This document shows, piece after piece, positions 1 through 8,709 of a stretch of DNA of 64,000 bases; the first letter of the stretch is position 1, and each line of letters opens with the position of its first letter. Origin of the DNA: DATAXP01 sp963708675. GTDB taxonomy: Bacteria; Planctomycetota; Planctomycetia; Pirellulales; PNKZ01. Under the pieces are notes generated by a model, which was not told the origin of the DNA, did not search any database, and worked only from the letters and a program-made list of their open reading frames with translations. The stretch spans positions 3,968,001-4,032,000 of the forward strand of contig CAVPTO010000003.1 of the NCBI GenBank assembly GCA_963708675.1, in the 5' to 3' direction. The translations under genes and the position numbers were made by a program.

Positions 1-31
1 TATCGCCTGAGTTTGGCGTCGCGTTACCCAT
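1..31 (-). CDS. Possible 5' end of a gene running off the left edge
   Basis: An ATG on the minus strand at 31 opens a frame that stays open to the window edge (MGNATPNSGD). A GGAAG about five bases upstream could be its ribosome-binding site. It lies downstream of the aminopeptidase on the same strand. In many bacteria such a gene is followed by efp or accB, but ten residues cannot show which, if either, this is. Confidence 0.3.
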   Translation of the reverse strand, partial: MGNATPNSGD

Positions 32-133
32 GTCGTCTTCCGAGGTGTCAGAGGCTTGCGTGCGGGACTTCGGTTTCGGTTGCTTGGCCAAATCCAGACT
101 CCTCGGTCCCGGCGTACTTTAGTGTTCGATCGG

Positions 134-1234
134 TCACATCTGCACGACACAGTCTTCCCACCGCTTCGGGCAGTCGGTCAACAGCTCGCCACCGGTCTTG
201 GTGACGAGGATGTCGTCCTCGATTCGCACGCCGCCCCAACCGGGGAGATAGATTCCCGGCTCGATCGTCACGACCATGCCGGGCCGCAGCGGTCGGTCGC
301 TCGACGCATTAAGACGTGGCGACTCGTGAATGTCTAGCCCCAGGCCGTGGCCAAGACCGTGACCGAATTGCTTCCCGAACCCTGCGTCGGTGATGATCGC
401 GCGGGCTACCTGGTCCACCTCGCGGCAGGCGATTCCGGGTCGGACGGCAGCGATCGCTTTCTGCTGTGCTTCGAGCACAACTCCATACACACGTTCAAGT
501 TTCGGCGGGATTTTACCGGTCACCAAAACCCTCGTCAAGTCGCTCTTATACTGCTTGGCCGTGGCTCCCCAATCGACCAAAACGAAGTCGGCCGACCCGA
601 TCAGTTGCTCCGTCGGACGCGCGTGGGGTAATGCCGCCCGTGGGCCGACGGCAATGATCGGCGGAAAGCTCGCCCCCTTGGCACCGAACGCACGCATCTG
701 GTGCTCCAAGTCGTCGGCAACCTGTTTCTCGGTCAACTCGGGTCGCAGCGTCGCTCGCAGCACCTCGAAAGCTCGCTCCGCTTGCCGGGCCGCGAGCTTG
801 ATCTCTTCGATCTCTTGCTTGTCTTTGCACTCGCGTAGCTCTTCGACCAATCCCGACGTGGCGACCAGCTCGACCTTCGGCAGCTTGCTCCCCATCGAGT
901 CGCGCTGGCTGAGCGTGATCGAATCGGCCTCGACGCCGACGCGCGAGAGTTTCGCCCCTTCGAGCACCTTGGCGACCGCGTCGTTCATGCTCGTGCCGGG
1001 GCTGCGGATATGCAGCTCGACGTCCGGGCATTCCTCTTCGAGCTGCGTCGTGTAGCGCGGGTCGCTGATGATCACCTGCACGCCCGGCGCGACGAGCAGA
1101 TAACTGTCGTCACCGGTGAACCCCGTCAGATAACTGACGTTCGTGAAGTTCGTGACCAGCAGCGCCGACGGCGCTTTTTTCATCAGTTTGCGTAGCGCGT
1201 CGCGGCGTGTTTCGAAGCGGGACATATTGTTCAT
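134..1234 (-). CDS. M24 family Xaa-Pro aminopeptidase/dipeptidase
   Basis: A cytosolic metallopeptidase that removes N-terminal residues ahead of proline. It is 366 residues long, normal for short PepQ/PepP-type enzymes. An N-terminal creatinase-like domain (about 1-130) is followed by the pita-bread catalytic domain. The five dimetal ligands are visible: D221 (VDWG), D232 (SDLTR), H296 (GHGLGHG), E325 (TIEPG) and E339 (RIEDD). A probable second-shell histidine is in LPHARP near 204. Two starts are possible, MNN at 1234 or MSR at 1225. Neither has a clear Shine-Dalgarno sequence. It is divergent from larB across a 134-base gap that carries a hairpin repeat. Specificity between dipeptides and longer peptides cannot be read from sequence. 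Confidence 0.93.
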   Translation of the reverse strand: MNNMSRFETRRDALRKLMKKAPSALLVTNFTNVSYLTGFTGDDSYLLVAPGVQVIISDPRYTTQLEEECPDVELHIRSPGTSMNDAVAKVLEGAKLSRVGVEADSITLSQRDSMGSKLPKVELVATSGLVEELRECKDKQEIEEIKLAARQAERAFEVLRATLRPELTEKQVADDLEHQMRAFGAKGASFPPIIAVGPRAALPHARPTEQLIGSADFVLVDWGATAKQYKSDLTRVLVTGKIPPKLERVYGVVLEAQQKAIAAVRPGIACREVDQVARAIITDAGFGKQFGHGLGHGLGLDIHESPRLNASSDRPLRPGMVVTIEPGIYLPGWGGVRIEDDILVTKTGGELLTDCPKRWEDCVVQM

Positions 1235-1268
1235 TGCGGAGTGCGGAATGATGAATGCGGAATGGATA

Positions 1269-1323
1269 GCTTAGCCGCCGCGTCCACGCGGCGGAATCCG
1301 GGTCGTGGACGACCCGGCTAAGC
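1269..1323. repeat. Cruciform-type intergenic repeat, TTAGCCG/CGGCTAA family
   Basis: Outer arms GCTTAGCCG (1269-1277) and CGGCTAAGC (1315-1323) pair perfectly. Inside them GTCCACG (1282-1288) pairs with CGTGGAC (1304-1310). A near-copy lies at 43195-43251. It sits between the divergent aminopeptidase and larB genes. Confidence 0.85.
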
Positions 1324-1368
1324 GGTCTCCCCATTCCCCAGCCCCCGATCGCCACTTACCATGACCTC

Positions 1369-2088
1369 ATGCCCGATCCACGACTCCGCGAACTCACTGC
1401 CGACGTTGGCGAAGCCCAGGTCGACCTCGACCGGCGGCGACGTTGCGGCTATCCCGAGGTCGTGTACGGGCAGGGCAAAACCGTCGCGGCGATCGAAAAG
1501 ATCATCAGCGTTCTGCTGGCCGATGGCGGCGACGCATTCGCGACCCGCATCTCGCCCGAGCAGGCTGCGGCGCTCGTTGTCGCCTTTCCCCATCAGCAAT
1601 ACAACGCCATCGCACGAACATTGCGCGTGCCCGCGACGAGCACCGGCGTGGCGGCTTCAGCCGCCGCAGGCCTCGTCGCAATCGTCACCGCAGGAACCAG
1701 CGACCTCCCCGTCGCCGAAGAAGCCCGCGAAACCGCCGCATGGATGGGCGCTCACGTGACGCTCATTGCCGATGTCGGCGTCGCTGGCCCGCACCGACTG
1801 CCCGAGCGGCTTGGCGAGATTGAAGGCTCCGACGCCATCGTCGTCGTCGCCGGCATGGAAGGCGCGTTGCCAAGCGTCGTCGGCGGCTATGTCGATTGCC
1901 CCGTCATCGCTGTGCCGACGAGCGTCGGCTACGGGGCGAACCTCGGCGGCATCGCAGCGTTGCTCAGTATGTTGAACAGTTGCGCCGCGAACGTCAGCGT
2001 CGTCAACATCGACGCCGGCTTCAAAGGCGGTTACCTCGCAGCACTCATCGCCGGTCGCGCCGCACGTAATCGAACCAAGGGCAGTTGA
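1369..2088 (+). CDS. larB: LarB, nickel-pincer cofactor biosynthesis (carboxylase/hydrolase of NaAD)
   Basis: LarB carboxylates nicotinic acid adenine dinucleotide and hydrolyses it to pyridinium-3,5-biscarboxylate mononucleotide, the first step to the nickel-pincer nucleotide. At 239 residues it has the usual family length. The N-terminal helical part carries GYPEVVYGQGKT (27-38). The PurE-like domain follows, with VPATSTGVAASAAAG near 88-101 and GMEGALPSVVGGY near 162-174. C205 in the SCAANVSVVNID stretch probably matches the catalytic cysteine of the family. The gene ends three bases before nnrD, so the two are probably co-transcribed. The partners LarC and LarE are not in the window. Confidence 0.92.
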   Translation: MPDPRLRELTADVGEAQVDLDRRRRCGYPEVVYGQGKTVAAIEKIISVLLADGGDAFATRISPEQAAALVVAFPHQQYNAIARTLRVPATSTGVAASAAAGLVAIVTAGTSDLPVAEEARETAAWMGAHVTLIADVGVAGPHRLPERLGEIEGSDAIVVVAGMEGALPSVVGGYVDCPVIAVPTSVGYGANLGGIAALLSMLNSCAANVSVVNIDAGFKGGYLAALIAGRAARNRTKGS

Positions 2089-2091
2089 GAC

Positions 2092-2940
2092 GTGACGCTT
2101 CCGCAACTTCCGCCGCGCGAACCGGACAGTCACAAAGGCGATTTCGGCAACCTGCTGCTCGTCGGCGGCTCGCGCGGCATGACCGGCGCGATCTCCATGT
2201 CGGGCAAGGCCGCGCTCCGCAGCGGGGCGGGACTCGTGCGCCTCGCGGTGCCGAAAAGTTGCCTCGCGACCGTCGCAGCGTTCGAGCCGTCGTACATGAC
2301 CGTCGAGGTTGAAGAAGACGAAGACGGCTGCATGACGACGGCCGCGATGGTGGCGATCGAAGAGGCCGTGGAGAACGCGACGGTTGTTGGCTGCGGCCCC
2401 GGCATCGGGCGAAGCGAGGAAACCGTTGATCTCGTCGCGCGTTTGTACTCGGCGATCGCGAAACCGATGGTGGTCGATGCCGACGCGCTGTTCGCACTCG
2501 CCGCGCGACCGCTCGCCGCTGGGGCCCCCGCTGGGCCGCGCGTGCTGACGCCGCATCCCGGCGAGTTCCGGCGACTGGCGTCGATCAAAACCGACATCTC
2601 GCGTGAAGACATGGAGGCCGAGGCGACGCGCTTGGCCGCCCATCATCACGCGGTCATCGTCCTCAAAGGTCATCGCACGTTCATCACCGACGGCCAGCAG
2701 ACCGCGCACAACACGACCGGCAATCCCGGCATGGCCACCGGCGGCAGCGGCGACATCCTCACGGGCGTCATCACCGCGCTCATCGGGCAAAAGCTGTTGC
2801 CGTTCGACGCCGCGGTTCTGGGGACGCACGTTCACGGCCTCGCCGGCGACCTCGCCGCGAAGGACCTCGGCCAGGTTTCGATGATCGCCAGTGATTTGCT
2901 CGAATACCTGCCGAACGCGTTTCTGGCGTTAAAGCGCTAG
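2092..2940 (+). CDS. nnrD: ADP/ATP-dependent (S)-NAD(P)H-hydrate dehydratase
   Basis: Repairs NADHX and NADPHX, hydrated forms of the cofactors, at the expense of ADP or ATP in the cytosol. It is 282 residues long with a ribokinase-like fold (carbohydrate kinase CARKD/YjeF C-terminal family). Typical motifs are HKGDFGNLLLVGGS (16-29), a central HPGEFRRL, and GNPGMATGGSGDILTG toward the C-terminus. The last holds the catalytic Asp of the GSGD motif. The start is GTG at 2092, three bases after the larB stop. The epimerase domain (NnrE) that is fused in many bacteria is absent and would have to be encoded elsewhere. Confidence 0.94.
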   Translation: MTLPQLPPREPDSHKGDFGNLLLVGGSRGMTGAISMSGKAALRSGAGLVRLAVPKSCLATVAAFEPSYMTVEVEEDEDGCMTTAAMVAIEEAVENATVVGCGPGIGRSEETVDLVARLYSAIAKPMVVDADALFALAARPLAAGAPAGPRVLTPHPGEFRRLASIKTDISREDMEAEATRLAAHHHAVIVLKGHRTFITDGQQTAHNTTGNPGMATGGSGDILTGVITALIGQKLLPFDAAVLGTHVHGLAGDLAAKDLGQVSMIASDLLEYLPNAFLALKR

Positions 2941-2951
2941 CAGTGATGGCG

Positions 2952-3020
2952 TTGGCCGCGTCGCTTGCGACGCGCTTTGCGGGGGACGCGTCGCGAGCGC
3001 GTCGCAAGCGACGCGGCTAA
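2952..3020. repeat. Long hairpin, GCCGCGTCGCTTGCGACGC family
   Basis: Two 25-base arms, 2952-2976 and 2996-3020, pair with a single mismatch around a 19-base loop. The right arm ends in the CGGCTAA signature seen at several other intergenic sites here. It lies just downstream of nnrD and could end or stabilise that transcript, but there is no U-tract. Confidence 0.85.
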
Positions 3021-3177
3021 CCCCACGCGATTCATGCGTGCTATCACCACACCCGCCTACCCACGTCATTACATCCTCGATACCCTACGCCGCGCGACGA
3101 ACTTTCGCTGTAGCCGCTCGGACACGACGTCCGATCTCCAGCGATACGTTTTCTGACGCCCCCGGCGAGGACCGACG

Positions 3178-3840
3178 ATGGACCGACGCAGTTTTCTCAC
3201 GACGGCGATAGCAGCCGCGGGTTCGACCCTGACGGGTTGCCGTAGCAAGCAGTTCGCCAAAGTTCGCAAGCCCGACGAAGGCGATATGGTCGGCAGTCAC
3301 GCCGCCGGGGCCGAGACGTTCAAGCCGCTCGTCGAGCAAGCCACGGCTCAATTGCTCGCTCGCCATGCGCAGAAGGTGGTGCCGGTCGGAACGTTGCCGC
3401 CTCCGCCATGTCGCATCTGCTTCGTGTGCGTCGAAAACAAAAGTGCCGAAGAGATCGGCGACTTCAAGGAGCAGATCTACCAGGCGATCGATCTGCACAT
3501 CCTCAACTCGCAAATCTTTCAGCCGATCAACAAGCGTTTCGTCGACGCCGGCCTTGCGCAAGTTCGCATGCGGCCCGATCAACTGTTCGTGCCCGAGAAC
3601 ATGCGGATGTTCTCTGCCGTCATGGAACAGCAGGGGCAGCCGTTCGATTGCTTGATGTACGCGACCATCACCAGCGGCACGACGCGCGAGAACAAGGACT
3701 ATCAACGCGACTATCTGCTGACGATCGAGATGGTCGACGTTCACACCGGCCTGTACGACAAGCAGGCCGCCACGCTCAGCAAGGGTTACTACCATTCGCG
3801 CGGCGCGAAGTGGATGAGCTTCACGGGGCTGAAGAACTAA
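3178..3840 (+). CDS. LpoB-like penicillin-binding-protein activator lipoprotein
   Basis: A 220-residue predicted lipoprotein. The N-terminus begins MDRRSF, then a short hydrophobic stretch and lipobox LTGC with the lipidated Cys at 21. A GAGGA seven bases upstream supports this ATG. The body matches the LpoB (YcfM/COG3417) pattern: a region around 75-215 containing CFVCVENKSAEEIGDFKEQI and ending in the DVHTG and KGYYHSRGAKW blocks. In E. coli LpoB is an outer-membrane lipoprotein that stimulates PBP1b. Whether it works on peptidoglycan synthases in a planctomycete is inference. A second lipoprotein gene follows after 26 bases and probably shares the transcript. Confidence 0.8.
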   Translation: MDRRSFLTTAIAAAGSTLTGCRSKQFAKVRKPDEGDMVGSHAAGAETFKPLVEQATAQLLARHAQKVVPVGTLPPPPCRICFVCVENKSAEEIGDFKEQIYQAIDLHILNSQIFQPINKRFVDAGLAQVRMRPDQLFVPENMRMFSAVMEQQGQPFDCLMYATITSGTTRENKDYQRDYLLTIEMVDVHTGLYDKQAATLSKGYYHSRGAKWMSFTGLKN

Positions 3841-3866
3841 CGAGTTCGCATTGGGAGCAGCCCACC

Positions 3867-5210
3867 GTGATCGCTTGCGGTTTCGCGCGTCCAGCTCTGT
3901 GGCTTGTCGTGACCTGTTTGATGGTCTCCGGCTGCGCCACCTACGCCGACCGTCTCGCGACCGTCCGCAACGAGTTCGTCACTGGCGATCTCGAACGCGC
4001 CGAGTTGGCGCTGGAAAAGAAGTCTTTTCGCGGCCGGTTCGATCGCGACGTCGTCAAGCTCGACCGCTCGATCGTGCAGCTTGCCGAGGGCAAACCTCGC
4101 GAGGCTGAGCAGTCGTTGCGCGAAGTGCGTGACCGGTTCGACCATCTCGAGCAACACGCCGTCGGCGAAAAGGCGCTGTCGATGCTCACCGACGCCCAGC
4201 GTGAAGCCTACGCCGGTGAAGATTACGAGAAGGTGCTCGTGCGCGTGTTCCTCGCGCTGTCGAACCTGATGACCGACGGCCAGGACGCCGGGGCGTATGC
4301 GTTGCAAGTCGCCGACAAACAGCAGCAAATCATCGACGCAGGCACGACCGAGGACGGTACGAATCCCAAGGCGTCATATCAACGCGTGGCCGTCGGCGCG
4401 TATCTCAACGGCGCGCTCCGCGAGGCAACGCACTCGAACTACGACGATGTCGAACGCTCGTGCGCCGTCGTGTGCAGTTGGCAGCCCGACTTCCCATATG
4501 CCGCGCAAGATCTCGAACGCGCGCAGCACGGCCATCACTCCGCTCCCGGCAACGGCGTGCTCTACGTCATCGCACTGGTGGGTGTCGGCCCACGCAAGGA
4601 AGAAACCTGCGAACTGCCTAGCACGGTCTCGCTGTTGATCGCCGATCGCATCCTCAGCGCGGTCGGCAACCAAACGCTGCCACCGACGATCGCGCCGATC
4701 AAAGTGCCGCAGGTCGTGCTCACGCCGCACGAAGTCGACTCGATCGGCATCGCCGTCAACGGCCGCCCGTTGGGTCGCACGGCCACGATCACCGATATCG
4801 GCCGCATGGCCGTCGCACAATACGACGCCGTTTACCCGCGTGTGATGGCCGAGGCCGTCGTGCGCCGCGTCGTCAAGAAAGGCGTGATCTACGGCGCGAA
4901 AGAGATCAGCGGCATGGAGAAGTATTCGCTGCCCGGTCTCGCGCTCGATGCCGTCGGCGTCGCTTGGGAGTTCACTGAAAGTGCCGACACGCGCTGTTGG
5001 GGGCTGCTGCCCGACAAGATTCAAGTGCTGCGGCTCGAGTTGCCCGCCGGCCAACATCAAATCGGCTTTCAGTCGCTCGGCGCCGGCGGGTTCGCCCTCG
5101 GCCGCCCCTCGACGCAGACCGTCACGATCGAGAACGGCCGCAACACCTACGTGCTTGGCAACTTCCCCTACGGCAACCTCGTCGGCAAGATGCTTGTGAA
5201 TACGCCATAG
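3867..5210 (+). CDS. Putative lipoprotein, COG3014-like, partner of the LpoB-like protein
   Basis: A 447-residue predicted lipoprotein. I place the start at GTG 3867: GGGAG lies a few bases upstream, and this start gives a hydrophobic signal ending in lipobox VSGC with Cys23. Longer readings upstream overlap the LpoB-like gene in a different frame. The first 150 residues look helical and TPR-like (repeated L/A/E-rich stretches such as ERAELALEKK). The C-terminal half is predicted beta-rich. From memory, COG3014 lipoproteins occur beside lpoB in other bacteria, and this protein has similar size, context and layout. The function is unknown, with an envelope role the likely guess. The first codons coincide with a dispersed repeat (3872-3889). 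Confidence 0.72.
   Translation: MIACGFARPALWLVVTCLMVSGCATYADRLATVRNEFVTGDLERAELALEKKSFRGRFDRDVVKLDRSIVQLAEGKPREAEQSLREVRDRFDHLEQHAVGEKALSMLTDAQREAYAGEDYEKVLVRVFLALSNLMTDGQDAGAYALQVADKQQQIIDAGTTEDGTNPKASYQRVAVGAYLNGALREATHSNYDDVERSCAVVCSWQPDFPYAAQDLERAQHGHHSAPGNGVLYVIALVGVGPRKEETCELPSTVSLLIADRILSAVGNQTLPPTIAPIKVPQVVLTPHEVDSIGIAVNGRPLGRTATITDIGRMAVAQYDAVYPRVMAEAVVRRVVKKGVIYGAKEISGMEKYSLPGLALDAVGVAWEFTESADTRCWGLLPDKIQVLRLELPAGQHQIGFQSLGAGGFALGRPSTQTVTIENGRNTYVLGNFPYGNLVGKMLVNTP
3872..3889 (+). repeat. Copy of the dispersed CGCTTGCGGTTTCGCG motif
   Basis: CGCTTGCGGTTTCGCGCG lies inside the first codons of the GTG-started lipoprotein gene and encodes part of IACGFAR. The same 16-base core occurs at 28527-28544 and, in reverse orientation, at 30439-30454 and 41412-41428. 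Confidence 0.7.
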
Positions 5211-5217
5211 CGTCGTG

Positions 5218-5976
5218 TCAGCCTCTGGGCAGTTCGTCCCAAATCTCGTTGCCAGTCATTTCTTGATACGCGGCGGCCAAACGTTCGCGACGTTTCTCGT
5301 CTGGTTCGTGCGGATACGCGTAGACCAAACTGTTAAATCCCGTCAAAGTTCGAATGCGTCCGATGAACGAAATCGCCTGAGCAACTTCGGCTGGGTCAGA
5401 CGACTGCACCATCTCCAAAGCGCGGTCGATTTCGCGATCGACATAAATTTGGCAGGCCCAAGGGGCTCCACACGAGACCACCAATCCGAGCATGACCAAA
5501 GATGCCACGGCAGGTTTGCTCAGATGCGCTGCATAGTAAGCGCGAACGGCGTTTCGAAAAAAGACGAACGCGGTTGCCAGCGGTGTGAACCCAAGGATGC
5601 CGATGACGAAAAAAAACCCGAGAACGCTAATCGGCAATAAGACGATTCCTAGCAACAGAGCGAAGATGCCGCCTCCGGACAAGCATCCAACCAGAAACGC
5701 CGCGGGCCACCGAAGCAACAGCCAGGCCGTCAGCGAAACGAAGCCCAACGCAATGGCGACTCCCGCGACAATCACGTAATGTCCTAATTCTGCATTACCG
5801 ACGGGCCGTCGAAAAATGCCTGGGTCGAAATACAGACAGATCAGCGGCATCGCGATGCCGAATGCGATATCAAATGCCGTTTGACGGCGGCTCGGCTGAG
5901 CAGCGAATTGCCGGCGCCAGAATGAGGTTGGTTCCATGACGATCGAGAACAGCTGCATATCAACGTGCTTAGGCAA
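5218..5976 (-). CDS. Multi-pass membrane protein of unknown function
   Basis: A 252-residue protein I do not recognise. It has about four hydrophobic segments between residues 35 and 170 (for example FVSLTAWLLLRWPAAFLV and ALLLGIVLLPISVLGFFFV), then one more near 155-172. A soluble charged tail of about 75 residues ends in GNEIWDELPRG. The start is uncertain: TTG at 5976, or ATG at 5958 or 5937. None has a convincing ribosome-binding site. It is convergent with the upstream lipoprotein gene, with seven bases between stops. Codon use is less GC-extreme than that of its neighbours, which could mean a different history, though this is only an impression. Confidence 0.7.
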   Translation of the reverse strand: MPKHVDMQLFSIVMEPTSFWRRQFAAQPSRRQTAFDIAFGIAMPLICLYFDPGIFRRPVGNAELGHYVIVAGVAIALGFVSLTAWLLLRWPAAFLVGCLSGGGIFALLLGIVLLPISVLGFFFVIGILGFTPLATAFVFFRNAVRAYYAAHLSKPAVASLVMLGLVVSCGAPWACQIYVDREIDRALEMVQSSDPAEVAQAISFIGRIRTLTGFNSLVYAYPHEPDEKRRERLAAAYQEMTGNEIWDELPRG

Positions 5977-6090
5977 TCCCTCTAAGGTTATCTCCTCACC
6001 AGACGCTCGTGAACCACGTCATAGCTGATCGTCGTCTTCGCCGCCGCCATCCGATGGCGTTCGCCGTGGCGCGCGAGGTAAGATTTCCTT

Positions 6091-6348
6091 ATGACTCCGA
6101 AGCTCAATAGCGAACTTTCCGAAGCGTTGCGTCAGCAGGCCGGGCCGCCGGAGGTTTACGACGCGCTCGGCGACAAGAGCTACGTCATCGTCTCGAAAGA
6201 GCAGTATCGACGCCTTTTGGAGCACGAGTTCCGGGAGTGGTTGCGACCCGCTCTTGAGCAGGATGCCCGTAACGAAGCGGAAGAATGGAATATCGAGGAA
6301 GTGCTGGCCGAAGCCCATCGTCGCTTCGAGGCTCGGCAGAAGGGCTAA
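6091..6348 (+). CDS. Small antitoxin-like protein
   Basis: An 85-residue acidic protein. Residues 20-45 read EVYDALGDKSYVIVSKEQYR, a pattern I associate with Phd/antitoxin-like small proteins common in planctomycetes. The rest is a helical, charged tail (EEWNIEEVLAEAHRRFEAR), the region that binds a toxin in such systems. No toxin gene follows: the next 140 bases hold no PIN, RelE or similar frame. It is either an orphan antitoxin or a DNA-binding protein with another role. The call is inference from the short motif and composition. Confidence 0.55.
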   Translation: MTPKLNSELSEALRQQAGPPEVYDALGDKSYVIVSKEQYRRLLEHEFREWLRPALEQDARNEAEEWNIEEVLAEAHRRFEARQKG

Positions 6349-6489
6349 AGGCGAACTCGATTCATGCCCGCGTCCATGAGGGACATGTTAGTGCGAAACT
6401 TCGACGAGTTGTTTCGCCACGAGTAGCGGCTCGCTATCATCGAACTCGCGTTCGATTGATCCCCCGGGCTTCTCGCGAGCACTCATCGC

Positions 6490-8709
6490 ATGCGCATCTC
6501 TGGCCGCGTCGTCTCGTCGACTCTTGTTTTGTTGTTGATCGCAAGCACATCGCTCGCCGCGGACCCGGGCTTTCGCGTACATGAGATCGATCTCGAAGCT
6601 GTGTACAGCGCGGCGTCGGCCATCGATGTGAATCACGATGGCAAGCTCGATATCGTCACCGGCGGCGAGTGGTACGAAGCGCCCGATTGGAAGCGGCACA
6701 AGGTGCGTGAGGTCGAGTTCATTCGCGGCCGGTACGACGACTACACGAACTTGCCGCTCGATGTGAACGGCGACGGCTGGACCGATTTCGTCATCGCCAA
6801 CTATCGCAGCGAGAAGGTCGGTTGGGTCGAGCATCCTGGCAAGTCGCTGGGGTTGTGGACCGAGCACGTTGTCGAAAAGCCTGGGCACGCTGAGACCGGA
6901 AGGTTGTACGACATCGACGGCGACGGGCAGCTCGACTTGTTGCCCAACGGTCGCGATTACCTGGCGTGGTGGGAAGTCATCAAGGATAAGAGTGCCGACG
7001 GTCGCATCACGCCGCGATGGGTGCGTCACGACCTGCCGCAAGAGGCGATGACGCACGGCGTAGGGTTCGGCGACATCAACGGCGATGGCCGTGGCGATGT
7101 GATTGGCGCCGACGGTTGGCTCGAAGCTCCCGAAGATCGCCGCACCGGCCGATGGCGGTTCCACGACGAGTTCTCGCTCGACAAGAGCGCGAGCGCCCCG
7201 ATCGCGGTCGTCGATATCGATGGCGACGGCGACAACGACTTGGCCTGGGGTCGCGGGCATACGACCGGCCTGTGGTGGAGCGAGCAGATTCGCGGCAGTG
7301 AACTTAAAGACGGCGACGGCAAGCGCACGTGGCGACATCACACGATCGACACCTCGTGGTCGCAGCCGCACACGGTCGAGGTGGCCGACATGGACAACGA
7401 CGGCAAGCTCGACATCGTGACCGGCAAGCGTTACCTCGGTCACGACGGCAACGACCCGGGCGAGTGGAACCCACTGTGCCTGTATTGGTACAAGTGGCTC
7501 CCCGAGTCGCGAACGTTCCAGCGCTTCACCATCAGCGAAGGCGGGCACGCATCATTCGACGTCGATCCAAAGATCATCGACCTCGACGGCGACGGCGACT
7601 TGGACATCGTCGCCCCCGGCCGCAGCGGCTTGTGCTGGTGCGAGAATCTGCTCGTGCACTCCGGCGACGCGCAACCGTCCCCTTTGCCGAAGACGCCGAG
7701 CTACAGCGATCACGCCAAGCTGCTCGTCGTGCGTGATGAAAAGGGTGCAGAACGCCCGGTTACAACACCGGCCGATTGGGGCCTACGGCGATCGCACATT
7801 CTCGCGCAGATGCAAGAGGTCATGGGCCCGCTGCCCGATCCGTCGGCGCGCGTGCCGCTCGATGTGAAGTGGGGCGAGGAATCGGACCAAGGCAGCTACA
7901 TTCGCCGCAAGCTGACGTACGCGGCCGAGCCCGGCGACCGTGTGGCCGCATGGCTGCTCGTCCCCAAGAAGATCAAGGATAAAGCCCCGGCAATGCTTTG
8001 CCTTCATTCGACGGCGGACCCTGGCAAGGATTTGCCTGTTGGCATCCGAGGACCACGCTACGAATATTACGCCGCCGAGCTTGCTGAGCGTGGCTACGTG
8101 TGTCTTGTCCCTGATTATCCATCGTTCGGCGAGTCACATTACGATTTGGAATCGCACAAGAGCGCCGCTAAGAGCGGCACGATGAAAGCCATCTGGGACA
8201 ACATGCGCGCGATCGACTTGCTCGAAACGCTGCCCGAGGTGGATGGCACCAAAATCGGAGCGATTGGTCACTCGCTCGGAGGTCACAACGCACTGTTCAC
8301 CGCAGCGCTCGACCTGCGCATTCGGGCGGTCGTATCGAGTTGCGGATTCACGTCGTTTGCCAAGTATTGCGGCGGCAACCTGGAGGCATGGTCAAAAGAT
8401 CGCTACATGCCACGCGTCGCCACGGCCTACCACAACAATCCCAGCGAGATGCCCTTTGATTTCTCCGAAGTCATCGCGGCGCTCGCGCCTCGGCCGTTCT
8501 TCGCTTCCGCGCCGACGGGCGACACGAACTTCGACAATTCCGGCGTGCACGACTGCATCGTCTCAGCCGCTGAGGTGTACGAGTTGCTGGGCGCGCGGGA
8601 TCAACTTGTCGCTGAGTATCCCGATGCCGGCCATGATTTTCCCGAAGCAGCTCGCGAGGCCGCTTACAAGTTTCTCGACCGAACGGTCAAGAGTCGGAAG
8701 GGTAAGTAA
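6490..8709 (+). CDS. Secreted VCBS/FG-GAP repeat protein fused to an alpha/beta hydrolase
   Basis: A 739-residue exported protein with a signal peptide (1-23, ending SLAA). Residues 40-395 form a beta-propeller of about seven VCBS/FG-GAP repeats with Ca-binding loops such as DVNHDGKLDIV (47-57), DVNGDGWTDF (91-100), DIDGDGQLDL (141-150) and DLDGDGDLDIV (364-374). Residues 430-735 are an alpha/beta hydrolase of the dienelactone-hydrolase/acetyl-xylan-esterase type. The nucleophile is S595 in GHSLGG, the catalytic histidine is H715 in DAGHDF, and D678 is a candidate acid. The stop codon overlaps the start of the next sulfatase gene (TAATG), so the two products are translationally coupled. A role in polysaccharide or ester breakdown outside the cytoplasm is inferred. 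Confidence 0.85.
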   Translation: MRISGRVVSSTLVLLLIASTSLAADPGFRVHEIDLEAVYSAASAIDVNHDGKLDIVTGGEWYEAPDWKRHKVREVEFIRGRYDDYTNLPLDVNGDGWTDFVIANYRSEKVGWVEHPGKSLGLWTEHVVEKPGHAETGRLYDIDGDGQLDLLPNGRDYLAWWEVIKDKSADGRITPRWVRHDLPQEAMTHGVGFGDINGDGRGDVIGADGWLEAPEDRRTGRWRFHDEFSLDKSASAPIAVVDIDGDGDNDLAWGRGHTTGLWWSEQIRGSELKDGDGKRTWRHHTIDTSWSQPHTVEVADMDNDGKLDIVTGKRYLGHDGNDPGEWNPLCLYWYKWLPESRTFQRFTISEGGHASFDVDPKIIDLDGDGDLDIVAPGRSGLCWCENLLVHSGDAQPSPLPKTPSYSDHAKLLVVRDEKGAERPVTTPADWGLRRSHILAQMQEVMGPLPDPSARVPLDVKWGEESDQGSYIRRKLTYAAEPGDRVAAWLLVPKKIKDKAPAMLCLHSTADPGKDLPVGIRGPRYEYYAAELAERGYVCLVPDYPSFGESHYDLESHKSAAKSGTMKAIWDNMRAIDLLETLPEVDGTKIGAIGHSLGGHNALFTAALDLRIRAVVSSCGFTSFAKYCGGNLEAWSKDRYMPRVATAYHNNPSEMPFDFSEVIAALAPRPFFASAPTGDTNFDNSGVHDCIVSAAEVYELLGARDQLVAEYPDAGHDFPEAAREAAYKFLDRTVKSRKGK

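Noticed and set aside
1657..2835. A 392-codon antisense frame opposite larB and nnrD
   Set aside because: The product is Arg/Asp/Gly-rich and matches nothing; it mirrors GC-rich third-position bias of two well-supported genes on the other strand.
6364..6426. 20-codon frame after the antitoxin-like gene as a toxin remnant
   Set aside because: Too short, no toxin motif, no ribosome-binding site.
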